A DNA stretch of 64,000 nt from Paulinella micropora (taxonomy: Eukaryota; Cercozoa; Imbricatea; Euglyphida), in the NCBI GenBank assembly GCA_009731375.1, contig BJOX01000226.1, forward strand, positions 648,654-712,653, given 5' to 3'. Under the pieces are notes generated by a model that did not search any database, was not told the DNA's origin, and saw only the letters and a program-made list of their open reading frames with translations. The position numbers were made by a program, and so were the translations under genes. This document shows positions 41,660-53,656 of this stretch, one piece after another. Every line of letters starts with the position of its first letter. The stretch's first letter is position 1.

Positions 41660-44600
41660 ATGGGTAGTCAATGTAAATCACTCTTAGGATTACAGGAAAT
41701 TGCTGTAGACTCGCTCGACATAGCCAACCTTGACTTAACGAACACAAATATTATCGGCTTAAACACGGATAGAGTGCCAGAAGACGCCGACCCGGTAAAT
41801 CTTTATTATACGAATGCGCGATTTGACACACGACTGGCTACCAAAGGCACGGCCGATATCGCAGAAGGAAGCCGTTTATACTATACTGAACAAAGGGTTT
41901 CAAATAATGCTGATGTATATGCCTCAACTCAACACAGAAGCAATACGTCCAATCCTCATCAAACCAGTTTATACAATTTGGTAGATACAGACATATCAGC
42001 ACAAGCGGTCGGTCAGTACTTAACTTACAACGATGTAGACGAATACCTACCTCGGGTCAATTGACACACTCTCTGATGTAGTCATAACAGGACCAATCGC
42101 CGCCAATAGTTATCTCACATATAATTCAATAAACTGGGTAAATAAAACCTTTCCAATAAGTGTGGACGAATCGGGAAACATTAGTATGGGAGGGAATTTG
42201 AATATAACAGGAGTAAATTTACTAAATACAAAAGATGTCGATGATTGGATTACAGAACACATAGCGAATAATGCGAAAGTGTCTGCGGATGGTTCAATTA
42301 ATACACATAGCGATGTATTAATAACAGACACACCAGCCGATAACCAATTACTCATTTATAGCACAGGACAATGGCGAAATGTGGCATCGCCCTTTCTTAG
42401 ATTAGATGGCTCCGTTAATATGGCAGGAGCATTAAATATGGGCGGTTTTGCTATTTCAGGTGCTTCAACATATAATGGAATTACTCTTTCAAATCTGGCA
42501 GTTGATAGCACGGTGGTTAAAATCACGGGGGACCAAACCATAGCAGGAACTAAAACATTTACACTCGGTATAGCATCGAACGACAAAATAACGATAGCAC
42601 AAGATAAACCATTAATCATGGGAAGAACAACAAGAGGATTGGCGGCATACACAGGAGGATTAGAGTTATACGGGACATCAGGTGTAGCTGGGCCGCACAT
42701 ACAAGCATTCACGACAGCTAATCCAAATTATCCTTGTTTTCAATTAATTAACAACGGACACAGCAATGTAGCATTAAAATTTGATTGTTATTGGGACGGA
42801 GCAGTTAATGATAAGTCAAGTTCTGCTACTTCAAATTTCATGATATCTAAGGGAACTAATCTCCTTTTTCAATACGCATCAGGAGTGGCAGTAGGAAGCA
42901 ATATAACATTTAATACCGCAATGGACATCAATAGCACATCGGGTTTATTAACGACGAAGGCAATTACGGCCAGCGGGGCGATAACAGCGAATGCTGGCAT
43001 ATCTGTTGTTAATAGTACGGCGGATATAAGAGGAGAAGCGAGGACTGGAACTCATGCGACGCCAGTCGGCTTATATGTCTCCGCCAATCTTGGTCAATCT
43101 TCTGCTGGTATTGAATTCAGACACAGCAACGGCACACAGGGAGTTGGATTTGGTTATAATTCGATATATGCCACGGGAAGCAGTGCCAATGTTGAGTTAA
43201 ATTTATATTCGAAAGGTTCAAGTCTAATCTATGCGAGAAATGCTCTAACAGCAAGTGCGGGGGTTTCAACAACGACATTAACAGCCAGCGGATTAATAAC
43301 AGCAACTGGAGGTTCTAGCATAGTTATACAAGGAAATACAAATGGTGGTAATACAAGAGGAATATTTTTGTGGGACAGGCAACACGAATTATGGTATTTA
43401 TATGGCTTCAAACGGAGGAGGCGCAAATACCAGAAGTCTAGCAGGAGGATCAGCAGTTGCTGGAAACGATTTTACTTCCTTTGCCGTTAGATTTAGAGTA
43501 AGCAATGTTTCCACCGATGGTTTTGTGTGGGAGAACTCTTCGGAACAATTGTTAATGTCATTGAATGTGGCAAACGGGACTTTATGGACAAAAGGATTAA
43601 TAACAGCAAGCGCGGGAGTATCAACGACAACACTTTCCGCGAGTGGTAGAGTGTCCAATTTAACCGCGGGAGCCAATTGTTCATTAAGCATACAGGGAGG
43701 AAACGACGGCACTAGTAATTATGGGCTATGGCTATGGAATTATCTTGATTATAATTATGCTCTGTATATGGCATGTTCTGGGGCGAGCGAAGCATTCCGC
43801 ATGTGTTGGCAACGACTTTACTGGTCGTGCTATTAGAATGAGAATTTCACCAGATGCTACTCAGGGATTTATATGGGAAACATCAAGCGAGATTCTATTA
43901 ATGTCATTGAACGGACTCAATGGAACTTTATACACAAGAGGCAACATAAGCATAAACGGGGCGCTGGCAGCAACACAATCTTATGTAGATACAAAAGACG
44001 GACAAAATGTAAAACTAACAGGCGATCAAACCATAACTGGAATAAAAACATTTAATGGAACGAGAAATGAGTTCAGAGGTTTGACTATATTGAATCAAGC
44101 CGATTTTAATAATCAGGATATCATTAACGGCGGAAATATTACGTATAATGGCGCGCGGATATTGAATCAAAATGGTGGCGACATATTCTTTTCACAGACA
44201 ACAGGAGACTATCAGTATTTCTTATTTACTCTAAACACAGCATCAAGCGGAACAGTAAACCAGCGAGGATATGTATTCACGAATGTAGCATTTGACGCTG
44301 TAAAAGGTGCTGGACTTTATATTTCAAAACTTTTGGATAATAAATCTGCTTCGTCTGACATTGTCCGTTTTAACAATGCGGGTGGTATGCGGTTTTATGG
44401 TGCCTTAGACATGAATTCAAATAACATAACAAGTGCTGGAACAATAACGGCTAGTGGAGTTATAACGGGGAATGGAGGATTAACAGGAACGACACTCACA
44501 GCAAGCGGAGCAATAACAGCGAATGCGGGAGTTGATATGAAAAGCCCAAAAATAACAAATTTATTAACTCCGACTGCTTCAACGGACGGGGCGAACAAAA

Positions 44601-45634
44601 GTTATGTAGATACATTAGATGGTCAGAATGTGAAAATAACGGGAACTCAAACAATAGCAGGTGTTAAAACATGTAGCAATAATATTACAACATCAAATGG
44701 TGTGCCAATACTCATAGGACGGAATACTAAATCAGGAGTTTCAGGCGGATTAGAATTATATGGAAATGTGAACGCATCGGCTGGGCCACATATTCAATGA
44801 TTATCATCTGAGGACAACCATCCTTTTTTTCAGGTTTTGTCTTGGTCTCACGGAAATGTAAATCTCGTATTTGACGCTTATTATAATGGCTCTTCGTGGA
44901 TATCTAGCAGTTCTGGATCAAACTTTTCAATAGCTAAAACCAACACTCTCCTTACTTTTTATTATAAATCAGGAGTAGCCGCGGGAAGTGCTGTTAGTTG
45001 GAGTACGGGGCCATATCTTGACACTTCTGGATTTTTCAATGTTCCAACTACGGCAATAAATGGAGTGATAACATTAGGAACAAGATCAGGATTCTCGAGC
45101 GAACCTATGATTTTATTAAGATCTGGTAATAGTGCCAATAACCGCGGTTTCTTTGGTTTTAGTGGCACCAATGTGTATGCTTGGTGTACTTCAACTGCGT
45201 CAGGAGAACCTTCCGGAACTTATAACTATATAGCCGTTGCAGGTGCGTGGGGTAATTCGTCAGATAGAAGACTAAAAGCAGATATTAAAACATTAGAATG
45301 CGCGGATTGTTGTGAGAAACTAATGAAATTAAGTTGTTGTTCATATTATTTGAAAACCGACGAAAAGAAAGAAAAAAAGAATTGTGGGTTTATTGCGGAT
45401 GAAGTTAAAAAAATATTCCCAGAGTTTGTAGATACGACAGATATGAAAATATGAAAAGATGAAAACATTGAAGGCATAACATATACAAGTTTTATTCCGA
45501 TATTGGTCAGTGCTTTTCAACACATGGCGGAAAAGGTAGTTAATTTAGAAAAAGAAAATAAAAATCTTATGAATATACTACAAGACCAAGCAAACCAATT
45601 AGCAGAAATCAGAGCAGTCGTATTCCCTCCGTAA
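41660..45634 (+). pseudogene. long fibre protein with S74-type chaperone, C copy (several breaks)
   Basis: N-terminus MGSQCKSLLGLQEIAVDSLD as in A, but only one or two LYYT repeats. Open blocks lie at 41660-42063, 42162-43490, about 43342-43836, 43721-44797 and 44837-45451. TGA codons occur at 44798-44800 and 45452-45454. The shaft has GDQTITGIKTFNGT, TASAGVSTTTL and SYVDTLDGQNV repeats and sections nearly identical to A (NQNGGDIFFSQT). The C-terminal chaperone reads SDRRLKADIKTLE, GFIADEVKKIFPEF and SFIPILVSAFQHMAEK, then a coiled coil to 45634. Shaft composition differs from A, as expected of a host-binding spike that evolves by repeat shuffling. Confidence 0.82.
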
Positions 45635-45658
45635 GGACAAGCCCTTACAATCCCAATA
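45632..45658. repeat. palindrome at fibre/membrane gene junction
   Basis: gtaaggacaagcccttacaa, arms gtaagg/ccttac: a weaker member of the palindromic family. Confidence 0.55.
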
Positions 45659-45685
45659 TAGTTTTTTGAGATCGCAAGACTTACA

Positions 45686-46024
45686 ATGCCCCCTAGATTA
45701 CATCCGCCACCTTCAATCATAGAAGTAGATGGCAAACTGACACCCGAGTTAAAAAATCGCGTGCTAGATGTCCAAATTAAGCAGGAAGAAAAAAAATTAG
45801 ACCATGAATACGAAGACAACTGGAACTGTTGTATGACTAAGCGAAAAACTGACAGCCGTCTTATTAAATACTTATTTCAAATGGGCATCATTATAGCGAT
45901 TATAACCCTTTGTATCGTGAGGCTATCTGAAAAGAACTTACCTTGTGAGGCTAACACTTATGTGGGCATTTTAACACTACTTATCGGCATTTGCCTTCCA
46001 TCACCTTCTAGTTCAAAGAAATGA
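45686..46024 (+). CDS. two-helix membrane protein, C copy
   Basis: 112 residues, nearly the same as 21487-21834 in A: LFQMGIIIAIITLCIV and YVGILTLLIGICLP helices, Pro-rich start (MPPRLHPPPSIIEV). Intact. Confidence 0.75.
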   Translation: MPPRLHPPPSIIEVDGKLTPELKNRVLDVQIKQEEKKLDHEYEDNWNCCMTKRKTDSRLIKYLFQMGIIIAIITLCIVRLSEKNLPCEANTYVGILTLLIGICLPSPSSSKK

Positions 46025-46067
46025 AAGGACCTCCGCCCCTTTCAAACCCGGTTTTTGTGTCCTTTTT

Positions 46068-46313
46068 TCAAAAAGACGAACATTCAAACGAATAGACTTT
46101 ATACCACGAAGCATCATTTGAACATATTAGATGTAAAGCTTCATCAAAACTAACACACCAATCACTCATCGGCTTATACACACATCCTTTTTGAATACAA
46201 TAAAGGCAACTTTCATTCTTTTTTTCGCTAACCTTCGAATAGAAATCACAAGCGGTCCGAGCAGAAATATTAATTAATAAAAAGTTTATGAGTAGTAGTA
46301 TAGAGGGCAACAT
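46068..46313 (-). CDS. Cys-rich small secreted protein, PSI-like, C copy
   Basis: 81 residues. Signal peptide MLPSILLLINFLLINISA, then ACDFYSKVSEKKNESC, LYCIQKGCVYK, DWCVSFDEA, ICSNDASW and FECSSF. All cysteines of the A copy are kept while other residues vary, including a short deletion. The ATG (46313-46311) shares its bases with an ATG of the divergent gene at 46312 (palindrome CATG). Confidence 0.7.
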   Translation of the reverse strand: MLPSILLLINFLLINISARTACDFYSKVSEKKNESCLYCIQKGCVYKPMSDWCVSFDEALHLICSNDASWYKVYSFECSSF

Positions 46314-46674
46314 GGCGGACTATAAATATCAGCGGATTATTTTTCTGAGTAATGATTTTCCAGGCGGGGTTAATGGTAGCAAGACATTCGACAAAAACAT
46401 TCAAATGAGCTTTACCCCAACAAGAATGAATGTTAAGTTTATCCACTATATGAACAATGCGGCCGAGACGAAAACAAAAATCCTTTATATGGACCGCATC
46501 GGGATTATTGGCACATTCGCAGACAGCACCACGGCAAACATTTCAAATCTCGGCTACAACTTAGGAGTAGTAGGTTGGTCTGACGGGGTTTACACATTTA
46601 AAGTGCTTAGCGGTAATATTGAGACTGACCAGCTAGCTGGAAGAATTGTTATTTGTTTGGAATTTCTCGCTTGA
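46288..46674 (+). CDS. small conserved structural-block protein, C copy
   Basis: 128 residues, homologue of 20874-21260: FTPTRMNVKFIHYMN, KTKILYMDRIGIIGTFADS, LAGRIVICLEFLA. Beta-rich, no motif. Start at MSSSIEG or at MADYK (46312). Confidence 0.7.
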   Translation: MSSSIEGNMADYKYQRIIFLSNDFPGGVNGSKTFDKNIQMSFTPTRMNVKFIHYMNNAAETKTKILYMDRIGIIGTFADSTTANISNLGYNLGVVGWSDGVYTFKVLSGNIETDQLAGRIVICLEFLA

Positions 46675-46690
46675 TAAAAATATAGCGACG

Positions 46691-47508
46691 ATGGAAAAAA
46701 TTAACGATATACGAGTTAGACCAGTCAAGCAAAACGGAGATGGAGACAAATTGGCAAAAGGATATAAGTTATTTGATGAGCCGTTCGCTAATATTTTTCT
46801 TCTCGCTCGCAAGAAGAGCGGTAAGACGACCGCACTGTTCGAAATCCTGAAACGAACGACTGACAAAAAGACCCGTATTGTTATTATAGCCAGCACGATA
46901 CACAAAGACCACATATACAAAGAAATGGTTAAGCACTTCAAGAAGAAGGGAAACCCGATGGCGATATACACATATTTGAAAACGGAAGGCTACAGTGTGA
47001 TTGATTACGAGTTAGATAAACTGAATAAACCCGATGAAGAGCAAGAAGAAGGCGAGGTTGTGCGGGAACTGCGGGAGGAACCGAAGCCGAAGTTCATTTA
47101 TTTTGGAAAAGAGGAAAAGCAGGGGCAAGCCCCCGCACCCCCAAGACCCAAATACATTACACCAGAAGTCGTGTTCGTGTTAGATGACCTCGGCTCAGGT
47201 TTAAGGGATAAGTCCGTGAGCGACCTGTTGAAAAAAATAGAAACTACAAGTCAAAAGTGATTATGAGCTCGCAGTATCTTAACGACATGAAGCCTGAAGC
47301 CATCAAACAGCTCGACTACCTCCTTATTTTTCCTGGCCAGTCTCAGGATAAAATTGAACTCGTGTATAAACATTTGGACCTCGGTTATGATTTAGACTAC
47401 TTCATTGAAAAATATCACGAGGCGACGAAAGAACGATTTAACTTTTTGTATGTTGATGCTGTATCGGACGAACTGAGGCAAAATTTTAACTATCGCTTGC
47501 GGGACTAA
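46691..47508 (+). pseudogene. FtsK/HerA (A32-like) packaging ATPase, C copy (one frameshift)
   Basis: Starts MEKINDIRVRPVKQNGDGDK. Walker A is LLARKKSGKTTALFE and Walker B is VVFVLDDLGSG. Compared with A one A is missing from the poly-A at about 47232-47238, which shifts the frame before MSSQYLNDMKPEAIKQ; the second block runs to 47508 (NYRLRD). The linker contains a palindrome-derived piece (GQAPAPPRP, 47112-47145). Both nonsense codons of the A copy are absent here. Confidence 0.87.
47112..47145. repeat. GC-rich palindromic repeat inside the ATPase gene
   Basis: gcaggggcaagcccccgcac, in frame with the ATPase linker. A has a different, less palindromic sequence here. Confidence 0.65.
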
Positions 47509-47563
47509 TTTTAATAAACGATTTTTGTAATTTATTATTAATTATTTTTTTCTATATATTATA

Positions 47564-47885
47564 ATGGTCGTGAAAACAACAAGGGTTGAAGTCATTCCAA
47601 CAGTCGGAAAAATAACAAGAAACTCAAACACAATGGCGGGCGGAAAAAAAGAAAACTGGCCGTTAGAAACAAAAGGGTTGTGGGCAAAAGGGAGGTAAAT
47701 TAAATTGGGAAAAGGTTGGCAATACATTTAGGAATATTAATAACTATTTGAAAAAAGACAAAACAATCTCTCGCTTCGCTGGAGCTTTGGATAGAGTTGG
47801 CGTTCCTTATGCTGGCAAAGTTCCAAAGGTTGCGAGCGATATGGGATACGGCAAGCAACGCGGCCGTGGAGCACTTAAATTTTAG
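47564..47885 (+). pseudogene. small basic core-like protein, C copy (frameshifted)
   Basis: Homologue of 19619-19924. The first frame holds NTMAGGKKENWPL and stops at 47696-47698. After shifts near 47655-47700 the conserved part ISRFAGALDRVGVPYAGKV and a Gly/Lys tail end at 47885. The ATG directly follows tttttttctatatattataa. Confidence 0.6.
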
Positions 47886-47942
47886 AAAGGGGAAACCCCT
47901 TTCAAACCCCCCGTGGGGTTGTAGGGGCGAAGCCCCTACGAA
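47886..47942. repeat. pair of GC-rich palindromes
   Basis: aaaggggaaacccctttcaa, then ccccccgtggggttgtaggg and gcgaagcccctac. Two family members sit head to tail in a 57-bp spacer. Confidence 0.75.
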
Positions 47943-47986
47943 TATTAAACTAAACTTTCTATTATTTTTTTTACTAACAATATACA

Positions 47987-49672
47987 ATGGTAGTGAAACC
48001 AAAAAAGAAACTTAAACAACGACCGCCGAGGATATACAGAACGAAGGATGGTCGACCATATATCAAAGTAAAAGGCAAACGAGCATATCTAAACTTCGGA
48101 TAGAAAACAAATGACTTATCAACGCTTCAAATTGTTAAGCTATTTATGAAATATTTAGGAAGACCGAAGAGGGCGAAGACAAAGAAGGAAGACTTACAAA
48201 AAGTTCAAAGCCTGTCGGAGATTGAACAGAACACGAGAACCGCAATTCAAGACCACTTAGACAAACTTAAACAAGAAAAGTATGAAGGTATTGAGGCTAT
48301 CGATAAAAAGGAAAAGTCAGCACGAGAAGAAGCAGAAGCGGAGAAGAAAAGGCAGGAAAGAAAAGACATAGCCGATGCTAAGGAAAGAAAAGAGGTGTTG
48401 GACAGGGAACATAAAAGAGAACTGGCGGAGGCTAAAGAAAGACAGGAAGAAAAGAACCGTGAACTCAGGAAAGAGCAACGACTTATTAAGGAATTACTAA
48501 CAGAACGGAGAACTAAGCAAGGACTACTAACAGCACCTGTCGAAGAAAAAACGCCAAAAAAACACACTCCAAAATCATCTCCAAGCGGAATAACTGATAT
48601 AACTGATGAAGTAAACAAGCAAGCAAAAGATTTGAAAGACGAAGAGAGAAAAAGAATAATTAACTCTATGTTTACAGAGGGTATGAGATTACAACGAAAA
48701 AATACTGGAAAACCTAAACATAACGCCATAGTATCCAGTCTCATAAAAGCAGGTATTGATATTAAAATTGTAAAACCAAAAGGCAAAAAGAAAAATTATT
48801 CAGAGACATTGAAACAATGGTTGTACACTCAAAAATTTACAGAAAAAATAACTTCTCCTGAGGATGGATGGGACACACTAGATAAATTTCTAAAAGAAAA
48901 GAAAACACCCCAGACAAAACAACCGCCAATACAACAACAAACCCCTAATTCACCCGAGGCTAAACAGCTAATATTTGAGTTGACACAGGGACAAGCACCA
49001 CCCCCATACCAACAACAAGCACCCGACCAACAAGAAGCATCCGACCAACAACAAGCACCACCACCAGACACACCACCCCCAGACCAACAACAAGAAGATA
49101 CACAACCGCCGCCTTTAGAAAATGACACTCTGCAAGATGGAACAGCAGGGGCAGGCCCCCGCACCCCCTCCGATGGGTTTGACAGAGGCTTAATGACGCA
49201 CGAAATAAATGAGATTATGAAAAAACATAAGTGGTTTCTCGGCACAGTTCCCAGCGACCAGCTCAACACTTTGAACCCTGGAAGCAGAAAGCGATACGGC
49301 TTCATAATGAACTTAGACCGCCATAATCAAGGAGGCTCGCACTGGATAGCAGTTTGGATTTCTTTGAATGGAGACAGGGCTGTTGAAGTTTATGACCCGC
49401 TAGCCGAATATGTGCCGACTGAACTTTTCCAGCAACAAATGAAACAGCTGTTAGATAAACGCCGTCCTGATAGTTATTTGTTAATGAAGGTCAATCAAGT
49501 TAAACAACAGAGTGATACGAGTGATACATGCGGATGGCACTCAATGCGGTTTCTTTTAGAGCGGGCTAAAGGAACCAGATTTAAATTTGCCAGCGGATGG
49601 ACTGATTTGAAGGAGAAGGAAGCGGAGAAGTTGAAAGCCCAGAACGGGTATGGTTTTGATACTTTTATTTGA
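47987..49672 (+). pseudogene. adenain/Ulp1-type maturation protease, C copy (one early TAG)
   Basis: Basic N-terminal segment (RPPRIYRTKDGRPYIKVKG), TAG at 48101-48103 where A has a Glu codon, then one open frame from an ATG at 48146 (508 residues). This has a Lys/Glu coiled coil (about 1-135), a second helical part, a Gln/Pro-rich linker (about 255-330) and the protease domain. The catalytic triad is visible as GSHWIAVWIS (His), VEVYDPLAE (Asp) and DTCGWHSMRF (Cys), with a Gln-containing VNQVKQQS before the Cys. The linker includes a palindrome (49147-49170). This is the best preserved protease in the window and could be functional from 48146. Confidence 0.84.
49147..49180. repeat. GC-rich palindromic repeat inside the protease linker
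   Basis: caggggcaggcccccgcacc followed by ccctccgatggg, read in frame as AGAGPRTPSDGF. Confidence 0.65.
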
Positions 49673-49716
49673 AGTAATTAAAAAAACAAAAATATATTTC
49701 TCTATATATAGTCTTG

Positions 49717-50529
49717 ATGGACTTTTAGGGCGGACGAAGTAGTGGTATCTATTATATAAACAGTAAAAATAGGATAAACGGAACCGATAGCGACTTTACA
49801 CACTCTTTGGATTTAAGAGGACTGGACAATCCAACGCATTGTAAAATACTTCATATCTATGTTCCGAAATCTTATTACTCTGTGGCAAGTCCTTACAACA
49901 CTTTTACTCTGAGTGAAGATGGATACGAGGCACTCATTACGATACCCGAAGGCAACTATACAATGAACAACTTAAAAAATAAGCTAGCCGAAGTGCTAAC
50001 CGCAGACAGTCCAAACCATTACACATACACAATAACTAGCAACAACACAAACACTGACCCAGAAGACGGTAAGTTATTTTTTACTGTAGCGGGCAACCTA
50101 GGAATTCAACCGCGGTTTATATTTGACACCGAAACACGTATTGACGAAGTAATGGGTTTTGACCGCGACTCAACATATTTCTTCGCTAATAATACCATTA
50201 GGTCTCCAAATGTCATAATCTTGACTGGTGAAAAAACATTATATCTACAGTCGGACCTCATTGGCGAAGGCGATAACCATGTGCTCCAAGAAATATATAC
50301 CGCTAACGAAATCCCGTTTGGCTCCGTTATCTACGATGAAAGCGGGTCGGAGTATGGCAAACAGCTATCTACTAATTCAAACAATGTATTTAGGTTTTAT
50401 TTGACTGACGAAAACGACCAACCAATAAACCTTAACGGTCTCGGCATCGCCATGACATTGTTAATTTATCGCGAGACGAATTATTTTAATTTATTTAATT
50501 CATTTTTTAATTTGTTGAAAAACCGATAA
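49717..50529 (+). pseudogene. minor capsid (penton-like) protein, C copy (TAG at codon 4)
   Basis: Homologue of 16534-17349, 270 codons. ATG at 49717 follows tctatatatagtcttg. Codon 4 is TAG (49726-49728) where A has Arg; the rest is open: YYINSKNRINGTDSDFTHSL, KTLYLQSDLIGEGDNHVLQE and FYLTDENDQPINLNGLGIAM. The next in-frame Met is far downstream, so the TAG would abolish the protein unless it is a sequencing error or is read through. Confidence 0.82.
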
Positions 50530-50530
50530 T

Positions 50531-50566
50531 TTAATTATTTATTTTTTTCTCATATTACAATATAGT
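50531..50566 (+). promoter_or_regulatory. promoter-like motif upstream of MCP, C copy
   Basis: ttatttatttttttctcata followed by ttacaatatag, almost the same as 16492-16524 in A. Confidence 0.55.
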
Positions 50567-50605
50567 GCCGTTAATTTACAAACTACAAAACTTAAAAATG
50601 AAAAA

Positions 50606-52185
50606 ATGCAGTCTCATGTTGGATATGGTCAAGAATTAGACCACCAACCTAAAGAACTGCTGAAGGGAAAATATGAATTAAACAAACTTACAAGCCGTGA
50701 AGGCTCTGCGAATATTACTCTCACCACTGCGGGAGGTAATGAAAGCACCTTAAAGTTTGAAATTCATACTCGCCCACTGAACCTTGCTCGTAGTGTGTTG
50801 CGATTTACTTACACACCACGAAACCCAGGACAGAACAATGCTAATCGTATCTTTATGGATTGTCTGAGTATGATTAGAAGTAGTGAATTGCGAAGCCGAA
50901 GCGGGCAGTATTTGTGTAATCTTCAACACGTGGGAAATTATACCAAGATGGTTTGGAAACCCGAAATCAGTTATGATAAGTATATGTCTTTGGAGAACCA
51001 CGGGGCTACTGCCAATACTAGTGGGGCATTGCTTCAGAAGTGTAATGTGCTTAATGATGCTACTTTGAATATTGCTTCAAGATATTATCCGGCTGCAAGT
51101 AATGCTGCCGCTGTCGCTCCTGGTGCTGCTACATTCGGAACTCTACGGATTCAAGATGCTAATGGCGGTGATAGGAAGGATGAGATAATCGCCGCTATCA
51201 ACGCCGTCGGTAATAGTGTTAAGACTTTGGTAAATCTCCCGTCCATGAGCGCCCGTCGTCATGATGACCTTTTGAATAGTTATAACGGAGTAGGAGGCTC
51301 GTTTGTTAATGTTGCTTAGTCTAAGTATTTTGAAGTCGGAGCAATTCAGGGGCCCGCAGATGCTGTCAATACTGCTAATGACACACCTGTTATCAATGTT
51401 AAATTACCTTTGGGAATGATTTTTGGAACTATTTTTGAAATTGATAAAACACTTGGTTTTAATGAAATTATGGATATGCGGATTGTTTGGGAAGGAACTA
51501 GCAGGACTATGTTCACTGGAACCAGTGCCACTAACATTGCTGAAGGTGCTGCAATTGGTGCTACTGGTGCTGCTGTTTCAAATTTGAACTTGTTTCTCGC
51601 GGTTGAAACGAACCCAAATGTCATCCTTGGAGTTCAAGCAAAATCGCTGGTGAAGGCTTTAGGTTTACTATTGAATATCCTATCTCGTGGAAGCACAACC
51701 TTGGAAGTGGTAATCAGAACTTTGTAGTAAAAATGAATAGGGCACAGGGTGAAAGAATTCGTCGTATCTATACATCCGCTTTTCATAATTCAGAAAGCTC
51801 TTATACTTCTTTTGATAACGACCATAGAAACGACACTAAAATTAGAACTTATTATACTACTATTGATGGTAGCAGAATGCAGCAATTTGACATTGATACT
51901 TCCGATAATGAAGACTATATGATTTTGAAAGATAAGTTGAAGGGAAGCGCTATCCTAAACACCGATATCTATAAGTACAACTAGTTTCATGTTGATTACT
52001 GGGATAACAACCGCCCACTTCACGAGAAGAATGTTGAAGGTTATGAAAAGTCAGGTCTGAGCCTTGACACTGAACGACGATATGAATTCTCTTCAACCAC
52101 TGCTGGAAACAATCTCAATCACTACACTTTTGCCATCCTTCAACAAGATGTAATTATAAGGGGTATTGAAATTATTAAGACTTAA
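50606..52185 (+). pseudogene. mcp: major capsid protein, C copy (two TAG codons and shifts)
   Basis: The fullest MCP in the window, about 525 codons. MQSHVGYGQELDHQPKELLK, then YELNKLTSREGS and NLARSVLRFTYTPRN match A. The segment LCNLQHVGNYTKMVWKPE onward for about 65 residues is missing from A. TAG at 51317-51319 (after GSFVNVA) and TAG at 51982-51984 (where A and B have Trp in YNW) interrupt it. A shift near 51650 precedes MNRAQGERIRRIYTSAF. It ends GLSLDTERRYEFSS...NHYTFAILQQDV and IEIIKT at 52185. Confidence 0.78.
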
Positions 52186-52224
52186 CCCACGCCAGTTAGG
52201 TAAGAGGTAATTAATTTTTGAAAG

Positions 52225-52252
52225 TTAATTTATTTTTTTTAATAATATAGGA
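52225..52252 (+). promoter_or_regulatory. T-tract/AATATAGGA promoter-like motif
   Basis: ttaatttattttttttaata followed by atatagga, immediately before the ATG at 52253, so the transcript leader would be very short or absent. Confidence 0.58.
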
Positions 52253-53507
52253 ATGTCTCACCAGAGAAATTTGATAGCACAAAATCCTGGCGGAGACTTC
52301 GCAAATGTCAAAGTCGGATATGGCGGTCGTATTGAAACCAATAATATGAAAACCGCCTTCGGTGAAGCCCTAACCAGTTCATTAACTCCAGTATTACAGG
52401 AAATCTTTCCATATACAGTTAATGCACGGATATGGGCATTAACTCAAACTGATTCGAAAGTAGCATTTAATGAGAATATGGCTGAATTGAAAACAGAAGC
52501 GAAAGCTACCGCTAATGCGATAATGGAGAGCAAAAGGAAAATAAAATACAGAACGGGTATGGGAGTTATGTGTCGCTTCACTGCCTTATGGAATACTGAT
52601 GAAACTAAAGATTATTATTCATTTATTGGTATTGGTGATACCGCATTAGATAATGGTTTCTATTTTTACAAGACCAAAGATGACGGTATGAATATTCTCC
52701 ATACAAAAGCAGGAGTGGCTACCTTGGTTCCACAAGCGGGATGGAATGACCCGTGTGATGGATCAGGAGATATGCCTAACATGGATTGGACGAAGGGAAA
52801 TGTATTTCAAATTCAATTTCAGTATTTAGGTTTCGGTGCTATTAAGTTTTCAATTGAGAACAAAGAGACTGGCGAATTCCAGCTAGTCCATACGATTAAG
52901 TATCCTAATACCATTGTTACACTGGTGTCAATCTTCGTAATACAACTCTCCCATTTGTGGCACGAATATTTAATAATGGTGGAACTGGAATACAAAGTTT
53001 GAAAACGGCGAGTTGTAGTATGTTTATTGAGGGTTCTAACACTATTAATTCAAGTATATCAAACGAGGCGGAAGGAAGTAAGCAGGCGAGCACTACTGAA
53101 AGCCCAATTCTCAGCATAAAAAATAAAACAACTTTTAATGCTGGTGCGACCAATTATTCAATTGTTTACCCAACTCTCGTAAGCATATCGAACGAAGACA
53201 GCAAGGTTAACATAGTGAGAATTGTGAAAACGACTGGCGCACTTACGGGTGAGAACTTTGCTGATATTGATTCTAAAACTTCAATCGTATCAAAGGACAT
53301 CGCTGCGACTGCCCTCGGTGCTGCCACTATAACGGATGTCATTCTTAAACTTTTGTTAATGCTACTTCTAGCCAGCTTATTGACCTGCGAACTTACGACA
53401 TACAACTCGCTCCTGGAGAAAATCTAACATTTTTACAAAAGTCTGTATCGACTGTTAATAATGGAAGCAATGTGAGTGTTATAGTTAATTTCTTAGAAGA
53501 TCACTAA
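52253..53507 (+). pseudogene. conserved structural protein next to MCP, C copy (two frameshifts)
   Basis: Homologue of 13744-15019 and 30388-31610. MSHQRNLIAQNPGGDFAN, LTPVLQEIFPYTVNARIW, RKIKYRTGMGV, MDWTKGNVFQIQFQYLGFG. Frame breaks near 52900-52915 and 53350; the C-terminal block ends VNFLEDH at 53507. The stop lies inside the first copy of the 86-bp duplication. Confidence 0.74.
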
Positions 53508-53656
53508 AATGGATGGAAGGATGGAGTAATTTTATATTAAACATAAACTCCAACCATTATATAAAATGAATTAATTTCTTAGAAGATCACTAAAATGGAT
53601 GGAAGGATGGAGTAATTTTATATTAAACATAAACTCCAACCATTATATAAAATGAA
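53485..53656. repeat. 86-bp tandem duplication
   Basis: 53485-53570 and 53571-53656 are identical. The unit holds the 3' end of the structural gene and the leader with the first codons of the GIY-YIG gene. It probably arose by slippage, or when the nuclease gene was inserted. Confidence 0.92.

Noticed and set aside
47987-48103. A separate 38-residue gene before the C protease
   Set aside because: In A the same segment runs on into the protease coiled coil without a stop, so the TAG at 48101 is more likely a nonsense change, although a true small gene cannot be fully excluded.
48247-48786. 179-residue minus-strand Ser/Leu/Phe-rich frame
   Set aside because: Antisense shadow of the Lys/Glu coiled coil of the protease gene.
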